Of a DNA stretch of 64,000 nt, positions 1-9,115 are shown piece by piece (position 1 is the stretch's first letter; every line of letters starts with the position of its first letter). A model generated the notes under the pieces. The model was not told where the DNA came from. It ran no database searches and saw only the letters and a list, made by a program, of their open reading frames with translations. Source of the DNA: Rhodovulum sulfidophilum (GTDB taxonomy: Bacteria; Pseudomonadota; Alphaproteobacteria; Rhodobacterales; Rhodobacteraceae); the NCBI GenBank assembly GCA_003241785.1, contig QFPW01000020.1:1-64000 (forward strand). Reading direction: 5' to 3'. A program made the translations under genes and the position numbers.

Positions 1-1
1 G

Positions 2-1165
2 GCGGCGGCGCAGCCGGCGCCCGCCGCCGGCGCGGAGGCGGGCGCGCCGCCGGGGCGGCCGCCGCGCGCGCTGCCGGGCGGGCTCGCGGTCGAGCGCGGG
101 TTCTTCGGCCACGCGCTGTGGCTCGGGCTGGCGCTCGACCGGCCGGCCGCCTACCGCGTCTTCACGCTCGAGGCGCCGCCGCGGCTCGTCGTCGATCTCG
201 CGGGCGTCGATCTCGCCGGTCTCGATCTCGCCGCGGTCGATCACCCGATCGGGGTCGCCGCGCTTTCCCGGGCGCCGGCGGGGCCGGGCTGGTCGCGCCT
301 CGTTCTCGAGCTCGAGCGGCCCTATGCGATCGAGACCGCCGCGCTCGAGCCCGAGGGCCCGGGCGCGACGCTCCGGGTCGCGCTCGGCCGCGTCGGCGCG
401 GCCGAATTCGCCGCGCGTTCCGGCGCGCCGCCCGGCGTCCAGACCGGCGCGGTCGATCCGGAGAGCCCGGCGCGACCGCTGATCGTGATCGACCCGGGCC
501 ATGGCGGGGTCGATCCCGGGGCCGGGCGCGACGGCGTCGCGGAGAAGGAGGTGACGCTCGCCTTCGCCGAGGCGCTGCGCGACGCGCTGGCCGCGACCGG
601 ACGCTTCGACGTGGCGCTCACGCGCGCCGACGACGCCTTTCTGGCACTCGGCGACCGGGTCGCGCAGGCCCAGAGCCTCGGCGCGCGCGCCTTCCTCTCG
701 ATCCACGCCAACGCGGTCGAGGATGCCGGCGCGCGGGGCGGGATCGTCTTCACGCTGTCCGAGACCGGATCGAGCGGCGCGGCCCGCGACCGCGCGGCGA
801 TCGAGAACCGCGCGGATCTCGTCGCGGGGCTCGCGCCGCCCCCGACCGCCGATCCGGTGGCCGAGGCGCTCGGCGGCATCCGCGCGGCGGAGGGGCGGGC
901 GCGCTCGGTCGAGCTCGCCCGCGCGCTCGCCGAGGCGCTGCGCCCGGTAACCGAGGGCGGCACGCAGGCGTCGCTGCAATCGGCGAACTTCCAGGTGCTG
1001 CGCATCCCCGAGATCCCCGCCGCGCTCGTCGAGCTCGGATTTCTCTCGAACCCCGAGGACCGCGCACGGATGACATCGCCCGAATGGCGCGCGCGGGCCG
1101 CGGCCGCGCTCGCCGCGGCGCTCGCCGGCTGGACCGCCGCCGGCGGGCCGTTGACGCGAAATTGA
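2..1165 (+). CDS. N-acetylmuramoyl-L-alanine amidase (AMIN + Amidase_3), 5' partial
   Basis: Zinc-dependent periplasmic amidase that cuts the MurNAc-L-Ala bond of peptidoglycan, normally at septation. The frame is open from the window edge, so the signal peptide and true start are missing. The N-terminal part (to about nt 400) reads as an AMIN-type beta domain (for example FFGHALWLGLALDRPAAYR). The catalytic domain follows with the Amidase_3 zinc ligands: His in DPGHGGVDPGA (near nt 497), Glu in EKEVTL, His in SIHANAVED and the catalytic Glu in LVELGFLSN. A GTG at 485 is inside the catalytic domain and is not the start. It lies upstream of the PBP1A gene, a common alphaproteobacterial pairing. 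Family is confident; the paralogue (AmiA/B/C) is not resolved. Confidence 0.93.
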   Translation, partial: AAAQPAPAAGAEAGAPPGRPPRALPGGLAVERGFFGHALWLGLALDRPAAYRVFTLEAPPRLVVDLAGVDLAGLDLAAVDHPIGVAALSRAPAGPGWSRLVLELERPYAIETAALEPEGPGATLRVALGRVGAAEFAARSGAPPGVQTGAVDPESPARPLIVIDPGHGGVDPGAGRDGVAEKEVTLAFAEALRDALAATGRFDVALTRADDAFLALGDRVAQAQSLGARAFLSIHANAVEDAGARGGIVFTLSETGSSGAARDRAAIENRADLVAGLAPPPTADPVAEALGGIRAAEGRARSVELARALAEALRPVTEGGTQASLQSANFQVLRIPEIPAALVELGFLSNPEDRARMTSPEWRARAAAALAAALAGWTAAGGPLTRN

Positions 1166-1228
1166 CTGGTTCCCGCCGCCCCGCTCCCGATAGGGCGGCG
1201 CGCGGCCGCCAATCCGGCCCCGGCTCTT

Positions 1229-1257
1229 TTGACGGGCGGCGGGGGGTCCGGTAAGGT
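1229..1257 (+). promoter_or_regulatory. candidate sigma70-type promoter of the PBP1A gene
   Basis: TTGACG at 1229-1234 and TAAGGT at 1252-1257 are separated by exactly 17 bases and lie 27 bases before the GTG start of the next gene. The -35 matches the consensus in 5 of 6 positions. This is an inference from sequence only. Confidence 0.5.
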
Positions 1258-1284
1258 GCGGCGATTGCGTTTGGGGCTCGAATC

Positions 1285-3831
1285 GTGCTGCGTGTTATTC
1301 TGAGGTTCTTCGGGCTGGTCTTCAGCTGGCTCGCGATCGGCTCCGTCGTCGGTCTCGTGGCACTGGCGGCGCTCTTCGTGATCTACGGTCGCGACCTTCC
1401 CGACTACCAGCAGCTCGCGACCTACGAGCCGCCGACGCTGAGCCGGATCTATTCCGGCGAGGGCGAGCTCATGGACGAATTCGCCCGCGAGCGCCGCGTC
1501 TTCACGCCGATCTACGAGATCCCGGACCTCGTGAAGGACGCCTTCATCTCGGCCGAGGACAAGAACTTCTACCAGCACCGCGGCTTCGATCCGCGCGGCA
1601 TCGCGGCCGCGATCTACCAGGCGGCGGCGGAGGGCGGGCGTCTGCGCGGCGCCTCGACCATCACGCAGCAGGTGATGAAGAACTTCCTGCTGACCGGCGA
1701 CCGCTCGGGCGAGCGCAAGATCAAGGAGATCATCCTCGCCACCCGGCTCGAGCAGACGCTGACCAAGGACCAGATCCTCGAGCTCTACCTCAACGAGATC
1801 TTCCTCGGCCAGAACTCCTACGGCGTGACCGCCGCGTCGGAGGTCTATTTCAACAAGCCGCTCGACCAGCTCAGCCTCGCCGAGATGGCCTATCTCGCCG
1901 CGCTGCCGCAGGCGCCGAGCGTGCTGCATCCGGTGCGCGAGAAGGCGCGGGCGATCGCGCGGCGCAACTACGTGCTCGATCAGATGGCGCAGAACGGCTA
2001 CGTGACCCGCGAGCAGGCCGAGGAGGCGAAGGCGCAGGATCTCGTGACCGTGCAGGGCGGCGGGATCCCCTCGGGCCGGGGCGACATGCCGCCGCGCGAC
2101 TATTTCACCGACGAGATCCGGCGCCAGCTCTCGGCGCGGTTCGGCGACGACGAGCTCTTCACCGGCGGCCTCTCGATCCGCGCCACCGTCAATCCCGAGA
2201 TGCAGACCGTCGCCTCCCAGGCGCTGCGCGACGGGCTCGAGCAATACGACCGGGGGCTCAAGGTCTACCACGGGCCGCTGGCGAAGATCGATCCGGCCGC
2301 GGCCGATCTCACCACGGAGACGGGCTGGCGCGACGCGCTGCGCGACACGCAGGTGCCGCGCGACATCGCCGGCTGGCGGCCCGCCGTCGTGCTGTCGCTC
2401 GGCGAACGCTCGGCGCGGATCGGCATCGAAGGGGTCGAGGACGGGACGGAGGGCAATTTCCTGCCCTTCTCCGACGTCAGCTGGGCGCGGCTCCGGGGCG
2501 AGAACGGTCGGCTGAGCGCGAGTCCGGGGATCTCCGCCACCTTCGCGGTCGGCGACGTCATCCTCGTGAAGCGGCTCGAGACCTCGGAGGGCGCGCGCTG
2601 GTCCTACCGCCAGATCCCCGAGATCCAGGGCGGCTTCATGGCGATGGACACCCAGACCGGCCGCGTGCTCGCGATGCAGGGCGGCTTTTCCTACCAGTCG
2701 AGCGTGTTCAACCGCGCGACTCAGGCGCTGCGCCAGCCGGGCTCGTCGTTCAAGCCCTTCGTCTACGCCGCGGCGCTCGACAACGGCTACAGCCCCGCGA
2801 CCATCGTGCTCGACGCGCCGATCGAGGTCGCGACCCCGGAAGGGCTGTGGAAGCCCGAGAATTCGGGCAACAAGTATTACGGCCCGACGCCGATGCGCAC
2901 CGGGCTCGAGCAGTCGCGCAACCTGATGACCGTGCGCATGGCCCAGCAGGTCGGCATGGATAAGGTCGCGAAATACGCGCATGACTTCGGCATCTACGAC
3001 GAGATGCCCGAGCTCCTGAGCTATTCGCTCGGCGCGGGCGAGACCACGCTCTTCAGGATGGTGACGGCCTATGCCGAGCTCGCGAACGGCGGGCTCAAGG
3101 TCGAGCCGACGCTGGTCGACCGGGTGCAGGACCGCTACGGCAAGACGATCTACCGCCACGATCAGCGCGATTGCGAGGACTGCCAGGCGCCCGAGCTGTC
3201 CGCCGCGACGCAGCCGATCATCCGCACCAACGCGCAGCGGCTGATCGACCCGATCACCGATTACCAGATCACCTCGATGCTGCAGGGCGCGGCGGCGCGC
3301 GGCACCTCGGCGGCGACGGTCGGCAAGATGGGGCTGAACCTCGCGGGCAAGACCGGCACCACGAACGAGGCCAAGGACGTCTGGTTCATCGGCTATTCGC
3401 CCCGGATCGTCGCCGGATGCTACATGGGCTACGACACGCCCCGGCCGCTCGGCGAGAGCGCCTTCGGCGGCACGCTCTGCGCGCCGATCTTCGTCGAGTT
3501 CATGAAGGCCGCGATGGCGGGCCAGGCCCCGGTGAAATGGGACGTGCCCCCGGGCGGCTATTTCATCAAGATCGACCGGCGCTCCGGCCAGCGGCTCGCC
3601 GACGACGCCGAGGGCGCCAACGTGCAGGCCGAGTACATCCGCGACGGCCAGCAGACGGTGGTCGGCGGCTACGGCCAGCTCGTCGACGGCGGCTGGCGCA
3701 TGAGCTCGGACGTGCCGCTCTACGACGGCGCGGCGCAGAGCCAGATCGAGCGGGTGCGCGTACGCGGGCAGGAACGGGCGCTGCCGAGCAACCCCTCGAT
3801 GGGCTCGATGTCGAGCGGCGGGCTCTACTAG
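1285..3831 (+). CDS. mrcA: penicillin-binding protein 1A, bifunctional glycosyltransferase/transpeptidase
   Basis: Class A PBP that polymerises and cross-links peptidoglycan at the inner membrane; 848 aa, normal for the alphaproteobacterial family. One N-terminal membrane anchor (about residues 8-34) is followed by a GT51 domain with the catalytic Glu in SAEDKNFYQHRGFDPRG (E91) and GASTITQQ (122-129). The transpeptidase domain carries SSFK (nucleophile S487, K490), SRN (544-546) and KTGTT (689-693). An extended insert with a Cys pair (DCEDC) lies before the KTG motif. The start is GTG. The stop overlaps by 4 bp the stop of the convergent hydrolase gene, so the two transcripts run into each other. 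Confidence 0.97.
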   Translation: MLRVILRFFGLVFSWLAIGSVVGLVALAALFVIYGRDLPDYQQLATYEPPTLSRIYSGEGELMDEFARERRVFTPIYEIPDLVKDAFISAEDKNFYQHRGFDPRGIAAAIYQAAAEGGRLRGASTITQQVMKNFLLTGDRSGERKIKEIILATRLEQTLTKDQILELYLNEIFLGQNSYGVTAASEVYFNKPLDQLSLAEMAYLAALPQAPSVLHPVREKARAIARRNYVLDQMAQNGYVTREQAEEAKAQDLVTVQGGGIPSGRGDMPPRDYFTDEIRRQLSARFGDDELFTGGLSIRATVNPEMQTVASQALRDGLEQYDRGLKVYHGPLAKIDPAAADLTTETGWRDALRDTQVPRDIAGWRPAVVLSLGERSARIGIEGVEDGTEGNFLPFSDVSWARLRGENGRLSASPGISATFAVGDVILVKRLETSEGARWSYRQIPEIQGGFMAMDTQTGRVLAMQGGFSYQSSVFNRATQALRQPGSSFKPFVYAAALDNGYSPATIVLDAPIEVATPEGLWKPENSGNKYYGPTPMRTGLEQSRNLMTVRMAQQVGMDKVAKYAHDFGIYDEMPELLSYSLGAGETTLFRMVTAYAELANGGLKVEPTLVDRVQDRYGKTIYRHDQRDCEDCQAPELSAATQPIIRTNAQRLIDPITDYQITSMLQGAAARGTSAATVGKMGLNLAGKTGTTNEAKDVWFIGYSPRIVAGCYMGYDTPRPLGESAFGGTLCAPIFVEFMKAAMAGQAPVKWDVPPGGYFIKIDRRSGQRLADDAEGANVQAEYIRDGQQTVVGGYGQLVDGGWRMSSDVPLYDGAAQSQIERVRVRGQERALPSNPSMGSMSSGGLY

Positions 3832-4748
3832 GGGCGCGCCGCCGGACACGGGAGGGCGGGTCCGCGCGCGGCGTGCCGGTCCAGGAAGTCGAGGATCGCG
3901 CGCGCGATCTCGCCGGCGGTGGGCGCGTCGAGGTGGAAGTGATGGTCGCCGGCGAGCTCGATCGCCTCATATGTCGCGATCAACTCCGGCCCGAGCCGGG
4001 CCAGGTCGTCGGCCTTTGGCCGCTGGCTCCGGATACCGTCCTTCGCCCAGATGTTGAGCACGGGGCATTCGATCGACCTCAGGACGGCCACGACGTCGGC
4101 CCGTGTCAGCTTGACGGCCGAGCTTGCGAACAGCCGCGGGTCGGCTCGCATGCGGAAACCGTCCGCCACCTGCTCCAGCGCGCGCTCCGAAAGCGCCTCC
4201 GCGGTTCGCCGGGCGTTGCCCCGCCGTCCGCGGCGGTGGACATAGTCGGCGCGGGCCGCGAACACGCGCGCCGGGCGGGCCTTCCGCTCGCGGGCCTGTT
4301 CGAGGAAGGCGCGCAGGGTGGGGACGAAGCCCGCGTCGTTTGGTTCGGGCGCGAGCGCGTCGAGCGCGACCAGCGCGCGGACCCGCTCCGGCTGGGCCGC
4401 CGCGAACAGGGCGGAGATGTTCGCCCCCCGGGAATGGCCGATCAGCACGCAATCCGCCCATCCGAGCTGGTCGAGCACGCCGGCGATCTGCGGGAGGTCA
4501 TCCCAGATGTTGTAGGTGGCATGGGCCGCGCGGTGCGCGCTCAGGCCCTGGCCGCTCAGGTCGAGCGCGACCACGTCGCATAAGGCGAGCCGCGGGGCCA
4601 GCTCGCGGAAGCTCGCGGCGTGGTCCATCCAGCCATGCAGCGCCAGAACCGGCGCGCCGTCGTCCGGCCCCCACCGCAGCCCCGCGAGCCGCAATCCATC
4701 CACCTCCCACCGGCAATCCCGCGGGACCGGCAGGCCCGTCGCATTCAT
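3828..4748 (-). CDS. alpha/beta-fold hydrolase
   Basis: Serine hydrolase of the alpha/beta fold, 306 aa, probably cytoplasmic since no signal peptide is seen. The oxyanion-loop motif HGW (38-40), nucleophile elbow GHSRG (S106) and C-terminal catalytic His in the GDHHFHLD stretch (about 268-273) form a complete triad layout. A strong GGGAGGGG ribosome site precedes the chosen ATG. Substrate cannot be read from the sequence; relatives include esterases, epoxide hydrolases and haloalkane dehalogenases. It is divergent from prfB and convergent with mrcA. Confidence 0.85.
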   Translation of the reverse strand: MNATGLPVPRDCRWEVDGLRLAGLRWGPDDGAPVLALHGWMDHAASFRELAPRLALCDVVALDLSGQGLSAHRAAHATYNIWDDLPQIAGVLDQLGWADCVLIGHSRGANISALFAAAQPERVRALVALDALAPEPNDAGFVPTLRAFLEQARERKARPARVFAARADYVHRRGRRGNARRTAEALSERALEQVADGFRMRADPRLFASSAVKLTRADVVAVLRSIECPVLNIWAKDGIRSQRPKADDLARLGPELIATYEAIELAGDHHFHLDAPTAGEIARAILDFLDRHAARGPALPCPAARP

Positions 4749-4929
4749 TCATCCCCTCCCGCGCCATCGCATCCCAACGTGCTCCAAAGCAATCGGCCGA
4801 TCGGGTCCAAGTCAATGCGACGCCGACGCGACGCCGACGCGACGGGCCGGCGGCGATGCTTCCGCCCCCGCCCCTTTACCCTGAGCCGGAGCGCGGATAG
4901 AACACGCAACCGCCGGGAGGAGCTTCAGG

Positions 4930-6063
4930 ATGCGCGCAGAAACCGAACATGTCGTGGCCGAGATCGAGAAATCGCTCGCCCTGCTGCGCCAGCGCCTGAA
5001 CTGGGAAACCGCGCCGCATCGGCTCGAGGAGCTCAATGCGATGTCGGAGGATCCGGACCTCTGGAACGACCCCGCTAAGGCGCAGAAGCTGATGCGCGAC
5101 CGGCAGGTGCTGTCGGACGCGATCGACGGCTATACCGGGCTCGCCCGCGAGCTCGCCGACCAGGTCGAGCTGATCGAGCTCGGCGAGGCCGAGGGCGACG
5201 CCGAGGTGATCGCCGAGGCGGAGACCGCGCTGAAGGCGCTGCGCGAGGCGGCGGCGCAGAAGGAGATCGAGGCGCTGCTCGACGGCGAGGCGGACGGCAA
5301 CGACACCTTCCTCGAGGTGAACGCGGGCGCCGGCGGCACCGAGAGCTGCGACTGGGCCTCGATGCTCGCGCGCATGTATGTGCGCTGGGCCGAGAGCCAC
5401 GGCTACAAGGTCGAGCTCATGTCCGAGAGCCCGGGCGAGGAGGCGGGGATCCGCTCGGTCACCTACCAGATCAAGGGCCAGAACGCCTATGGCTGGCTGA
5501 AGTCGGAATCGGGCGTGCACCGTCTGGTGCGGATCTCGCCCTACGACTCGGCCGCGCGGCGGCATACGAGCTTCTCCTCGGTCTGGGTCTATCCGGTGGT
5601 CGATGACAATATCGAGATCGAGATCGCGCCGAACGACATCCGGATCGACACCTATCGCTCCTCGGGCGCGGGTGGGCAGCATGTGAACACGACCGACTCG
5701 GCGGTGCGCATCACCCATCTTCCGACCAATATCGTGGTGACGAGCTCGGAGAAGTCGCAGCACCAGAACCGGGCGAATGCGATGGCGGCGTTGAAGTCGC
5801 GGCTCTACGAGATGGAGCTCCGCAAGCGCAACGAGGCGATCACCGCGGCGCACGAGGCGAAGGGCGACGCGGGCTGGGGCAACCAGATCCGCTCCTACGT
5901 GCTGCAGCCCTACCAGATGGTGAAGGACCTGCGCACCAACCACGAGACCTCCGACACGCAGGGCGTGCTCGACGGCGCGCTCGACCCGTTCATGGCCGCC
6001 GCGCTGGCGCAGCAGGTCACGGGCAAGAGCCGCGCCGACGCCCAGGCCGCGTTCGAGGACTGA
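4930..6063 (+). CDS. prfB: peptide chain release factor 2
   Basis: Recognises UGA and UAA stop codons and triggers peptidyl-tRNA hydrolysis. The 377 aa contain the GGQ hydrolysis motif (248-250 in SGAGGQHVN) and the RF2-type recognition loop, here SPY (203-205, in RISPYDSAARRHTSF) where E. coli has SPF. The reading frame is continuous from the ATG, so the programmed +1 frameshift known in many bacterial prfB genes is absent. A GGGAGGAG ribosome site sits just upstream. The stop abuts, without a gap, the stop of the convergent VWA gene. Confidence 0.97.
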   Translation: MRAETEHVVAEIEKSLALLRQRLNWETAPHRLEELNAMSEDPDLWNDPAKAQKLMRDRQVLSDAIDGYTGLARELADQVELIELGEAEGDAEVIAEAETALKALREAAAQKEIEALLDGEADGNDTFLEVNAGAGGTESCDWASMLARMYVRWAESHGYKVELMSESPGEEAGIRSVTYQIKGQNAYGWLKSESGVHRLVRISPYDSAARRHTSFSSVWVYPVVDDNIEIEIAPNDIRIDTYRSSGAGGQHVNTTDSAVRITHLPTNIVVTSSEKSQHQNRANAMAALKSRLYEMELRKRNEAITAAHEAKGDAGWGNQIRSYVLQPYQMVKDLRTNHETSDTQGVLDGALDPFMAAALAQQVTGKSRADAQAAFED

Positions 6064-6819
6064 TCAGCGGCGCGACCAGCGGCCAGGGCCCTCGGCGACG
6101 AGCGCCGGCTCGCCGATCTCGCGCAGGAGCTTGCGGCGCACGGCGGCGACGAGATCCTCGGCCCCGCCCGCCGGTTCGATGAAGGCGGCCGGACCGCCGA
6201 TGACCGAGCCTTCGAAGAAGCCGAGCAGCGTGGCATTCCAGGCTTGCCGCCCCGCGGACCCGGCCGTGCCCAGCCCGTCCAGGATCGGCATCCCGTTGAT
6301 CGTCACCCCGGCCTCGATGAGCCCGGCGCGGGCCGGCGCGAGCGCCGATCCGACGTTCTGGATCCCGTCCGAGGTGATGTTGACGACCGCGCGCCGGCCC
6401 TCGAAGGGGCTCGCCGCGAGAAGCGCCCCGGCGAAGCGCAGGGCGCCGCCGAAGGCCGTGCCGCGCCGCATCCGGACGATCCTCGCGCCGTCGATAGCCG
6501 AGGCGACGGCCGCGGCGGCCGCCGGCCCGTCGATCAGCGTCCAGGCGACGAGCACGCGCTGCTCGGTATCGCCGCCCCAGGCGAAGCAGGCGACGCCGAT
6601 GCGGCCGAGCGGCCCGCTCCGGATCGCCCGCAGCACGGCGGGGTCGCGGAAGGCCGCGGCGAAGCCCGCGCGCTCGATCGCGCGTTCCTCCGCGTCCATC
6701 GAGGCGGAGGCGTCGAGTGCCAGGACGAGTTCGAGGTCGACGGGCAGCCCCCGCGTCGCATCGGCTTCCGCGGCTTGCGCGGAGAGGAGCAGCCCGAGCG
6801 CGAGGACAAGTCGGCGCAT
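6064..6819 (-). CDS. DUF1194 / von Willebrand factor A domain secreted protein
   Basis: Predicted periplasmic or secreted VWA-fold protein of about 251 aa, in the DUF1194 family common in Rhodobacterales. I chose the ATG at 6819 because it gives a clean signal peptide (MRRLVLALGLLLSAQAAEADA); the longer frame upstream lacks one. The MIDAS-like motif DASASMD is in LVLALDASASMDAEE, and a second block NITSDGIQNVG fits the VWA core. VWA domains bind protein partners through a divalent metal; the partner here is unknown. Confidence 0.85.
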   Translation of the reverse strand: MRRLVLALGLLLSAQAAEADATRGLPVDLELVLALDASASMDAEERAIERAGFAAAFRDPAVLRAIRSGPLGRIGVACFAWGGDTEQRVLVAWTLIDGPAAAAAVASAIDGARIVRMRRGTAFGGALRFAGALLAASPFEGRRAVVNITSDGIQNVGSALAPARAGLIEAGVTINGMPILDGLGTAGSAGRQAWNATLLGFFEGSVIGGPAAFIEPAGGAEDLVAAVRRKLLREIGEPALVAEGPGRWSRR

Positions 6820-7197
6820 GGCTTCGATCCGTATCGAAAATGACCGGGCCAGAATAAGCGGCCCCTGGGTTGCAATGACCCCATCATACCGCGATCGACG
6901 CGCGAATTCCATGGGCGCGATGGTTGGTCCGCGTCGGCCGGCCCGCGTCACACTTGATCCAGCGCAAGGAAACGCGCGGCGAATCGTGACAGCGTGCCGC
7001 CACAACGAGCCGGGACCAGGAGGAGACGCGCGATCGAGGCCGAGTCGTCCGGCCCGACCTCCGCATTACGGATGGGCCTCGATCCGCCGCCTCTCCCGAC
7101 GCCTTCCCCGGAGCGGGCGGCCGGTCCGGCCATGGCCAAGACGCCGCCGGATGTGGCAATCAAGCGCGCGGGCAAGCGGACGGCGGGGGACCAGCGC
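6820..7197. promoter_or_regulatory. divergent intergenic region with a CRP/FNR-like box
   Basis: 378 bp without a convincing gene between two divergent genes. It holds TTGAT-CCAG-CGCAA at 6954-6967, which matches the FNR/FixK consensus well in the left half and partly in the right half. An AGGAGGAG stretch near 7019-7026 has no in-frame start codon at a usable distance. Nothing else was recognised. Confidence 0.35.
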
Positions 7198-7992
7198 ATG
7201 AGGATGGCGAAGATCAACGGCCTCGCCGTGCATTATTCGGACGAGGGCCCGGCGGACGGCCCGGGGATCGTCTTCGCCAATTCGCTCGGCACCGACCTGC
7301 GCGTCTGGGACGCCGTGACGCCGCTCCTGCCCGCGGCCGCGCGCGTGATCCGCTACGACAAGCGCGGCCACGGGCTGAGCGCGGCGCCGGAGGGCGCCTA
7401 TTTCATGGGGGATCTCGTCGCCGACGCCGCCGGGCTCATCGACCATCTCGGCCTCAGGGGCGTGCTCTTCGTCGGGCTCTCGATCGGCGGCGTGATCGCG
7501 CAGGGGCTCGCGGCGGAGCGGCCGGACCTGGTGCGGGGCGTGGTGCTTTCGAACACCGCGCCGAAGATCGGGACCGAGGAGATGTGGCACGCGCGGATCG
7601 CCGCGGTCCGCGCCGGAGGTGTCGCCGCGCTTTCGGAGGCGGTGCTGGAACGCTGGTTCTCGAAGCGCTTCCGCGCCGAGCGCCCCGATGAGCTCGCCGG
7701 CTGGCGGAACATGCTGGAGCGCTGCCCGGTCGACGGCTACGCCGGCTGCTGCGCGGCGCTCGCGGAGACCGACCTTCGGCTCTCCACCGCCGGGCTCCGC
7801 CAGCCCGCGCTGGTGATCGCGGGCGGCGAGGACGGCTCGACCCCGCCCGATCTGGTGCGCGAGATGGCCGAGACCATCGACGACGCGCGGTTCGAGCTCA
7901 TCCGGGGCGTCGGACATATCCCCTGCGTCGAGGCGCCGGAGGCGGTCGCGCGGCTGATCGCGGGTTTCGCGCGGGAGATCGGGCTCATCTGA
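7198..7992 (+). CDS. pcaD: PcaD-like alpha/beta hydrolase (3-oxoadipate enol-lactonase family)
   Basis: 264 aa alpha/beta hydrolase resembling beta-ketoadipate enol-lactone hydrolase, which opens the lactone late in protocatechuate/catechol degradation. Seen: FANSLGTDLRVWD near the N terminus, the RYDKRGHGLS strand, the nucleophile elbow GLSIGG (S95), and the C-terminal GVGHIPCVEAPE with the catalytic His. The start at 7198 is preceded by GGCGGGGGA; ATG at 7204 is an alternative. No other pca gene is in the window, so the true substrate may differ and the symbol is family-level. Confidence 0.75.
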   Translation: MRMAKINGLAVHYSDEGPADGPGIVFANSLGTDLRVWDAVTPLLPAAARVIRYDKRGHGLSAAPEGAYFMGDLVADAAGLIDHLGLRGVLFVGLSIGGVIAQGLAAERPDLVRGVVLSNTAPKIGTEEMWHARIAAVRAGGVAALSEAVLERWFSKRFRAERPDELAGWRNMLERCPVDGYAGCCAALAETDLRLSTAGLRQPALVIAGGEDGSTPPDLVREMAETIDDARFELIRGVGHIPCVEAPEAVARLIAGFAREIGLI

Positions 7993-8078
7993 GCGGCGGT
8001 CCCGCAATCCTGTTGTCACGCGGCGGCGGGCTCGCTTACCGTGGCTGCGAACAATCGGATATCAGGGGACAGACCGCG

Positions 8079-9113
8079 ATGGAGACCTTCCGCAGCCAAG
8101 CCCTCCGGGGCATCAGCCGCCGCCGCCTGCTCGGGACCGCCGGGGCGGGCCTCGTGCTCGCCGGCGCGGGCGGGCTGCGCGCCCCGGCCCGCGCCGCCGA
8201 TCCGGTCACCGTCGCCGCGATCTATACCGTCCCCGTCGAGCAGCAGTGGGTGAGCCGCATCCACAAGGCGGCCGAGGCCGCCGTGGAGAGGGGCGAGATC
8301 ACCTATGTCTTCTCCGAGAACACCTCGAACACCGACTATCCGCGCGTGATGCGCGAATACGCCGAGGCCGGGCACCAGCTCATCCTCGGCGAGATCTTCG
8401 GCGTCGAGCAGGCGGCGCGCGAGGTGGCGATGGACTACCCCGACACCGCCTTCCTGATGGGCTCGAGCCTGAAGCCCGACGAGGCCAATCCGAACCTCGC
8501 GGTCTTCGACAACTATATCCAGGACGCCTCTTATCTCTCCGGGATCATCGCGGGCGCGATGACCAAGACCGGCAAGATCGGCATGGTCGGCGGCTTCCCG
8601 ATCCCCGAGGTCAACCGGCTGATGAACGCCTTCATGGCCGGCGTGAAGGAGACCCGGCCGGACGCGACCTTCGACGTCGCCTTCATCGGCAGCTGGTTCG
8701 ACCCGCCCAAGGCCAAGGAAGCCGCCTTCGCGATGATCGAGGCCGGGGCGGACGTGATGTACGCCGAGCGGTTCGGCGTCTCGGACGCGGCGAAGGAGAA
8801 GGGCGTGCTCGCGATCGGCAATGTGATCGACACCCAGGCGGACTATCCCGAGACCGTGGTCGCCTCCGCGCTCTGGCATTTCGAGCCGACGCTCGCCGCG
8901 GCGCTCGCGGCGGTGAACGAGGGCACGTTCACGGCGGCGGATTACGGGGTCTATTCCTTCATGAAGGAGGGGGGCTCGTCGCTGGCGCCCCTAGGCACCT
9001 TCGAGGGCAAGGTGCCCGAGGCCGCGAAGGTCCTGGTCGACGAGCGGACCGAGGCGATCAAGTCGGGCGGCTTCGTGGTCGAGGTCAGCGACGCCGAGCC
9101 GAAGCCCGCCTGA
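8079..9113 (+). CDS. BMP-family ABC transporter substrate-binding protein
   Basis: Periplasmic binding protein of the basic membrane lipoprotein (BMP/Med) family, whose characterised members bind nucleosides; 344 aa. The N terminus has a twin-arginine signal (ISRRRLLGTAGAGLVLAGAGG), suggesting Tat export. The start at 8079 follows a CAGGGGAC ribosome site. Mature motifs include VFSENTSNTDYPRVM and GMVGGFPIPEVNRLMNAF. First gene of a five-gene operon with its ATPase, two permeases and a cytosine deaminase, which suggests a pyrimidine nucleobase or nucleoside as ligand. Confidence 0.92.
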   Translation: METFRSQALRGISRRRLLGTAGAGLVLAGAGGLRAPARAADPVTVAAIYTVPVEQQWVSRIHKAAEAAVERGEITYVFSENTSNTDYPRVMREYAEAGHQLILGEIFGVEQAAREVAMDYPDTAFLMGSSLKPDEANPNLAVFDNYIQDASYLSGIIAGAMTKTGKIGMVGGFPIPEVNRLMNAFMAGVKETRPDATFDVAFIGSWFDPPKAKEAAFAMIEAGADVMYAERFGVSDAAKEKGVLAIGNVIDTQADYPETVVASALWHFEPTLAAALAAVNEGTFTAADYGVYSFMKEGGSSLAPLGTFEGKVPEAAKVLVDERTEAIKSGGFVVEVSDAEPKPA

Positions 9114-9115
9114 GC

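Noticed and set aside
322..3849. 1175-codon open frame antisense to the amidase and PBP1A genes
   Set aside because: It is Arg/His/Asp-rich with no domain, the usual shadow of a GC-rich gene, and the plus-strand genes have complete catalytic motifs.
4817..4845. Tandem 11-bp repeat GCGACGCCGAC upstream of prfB
   Set aside because: Only about two and a half units; probably a chance or slippage product without further support.
4930..5050. Programmed +1 frameshift in prfB
   Set aside because: The frame is continuous from the ATG and there is no in-frame TGA near codon 25.
6994..7197. N-terminal extension of the PcaD-like protein from GTG 6994
   Set aside because: The added residues are Arg/Pro-rich and unlike the family; homologous sequence begins at MAKINGLAVHYSDEG and a ribosome site precedes 7198.
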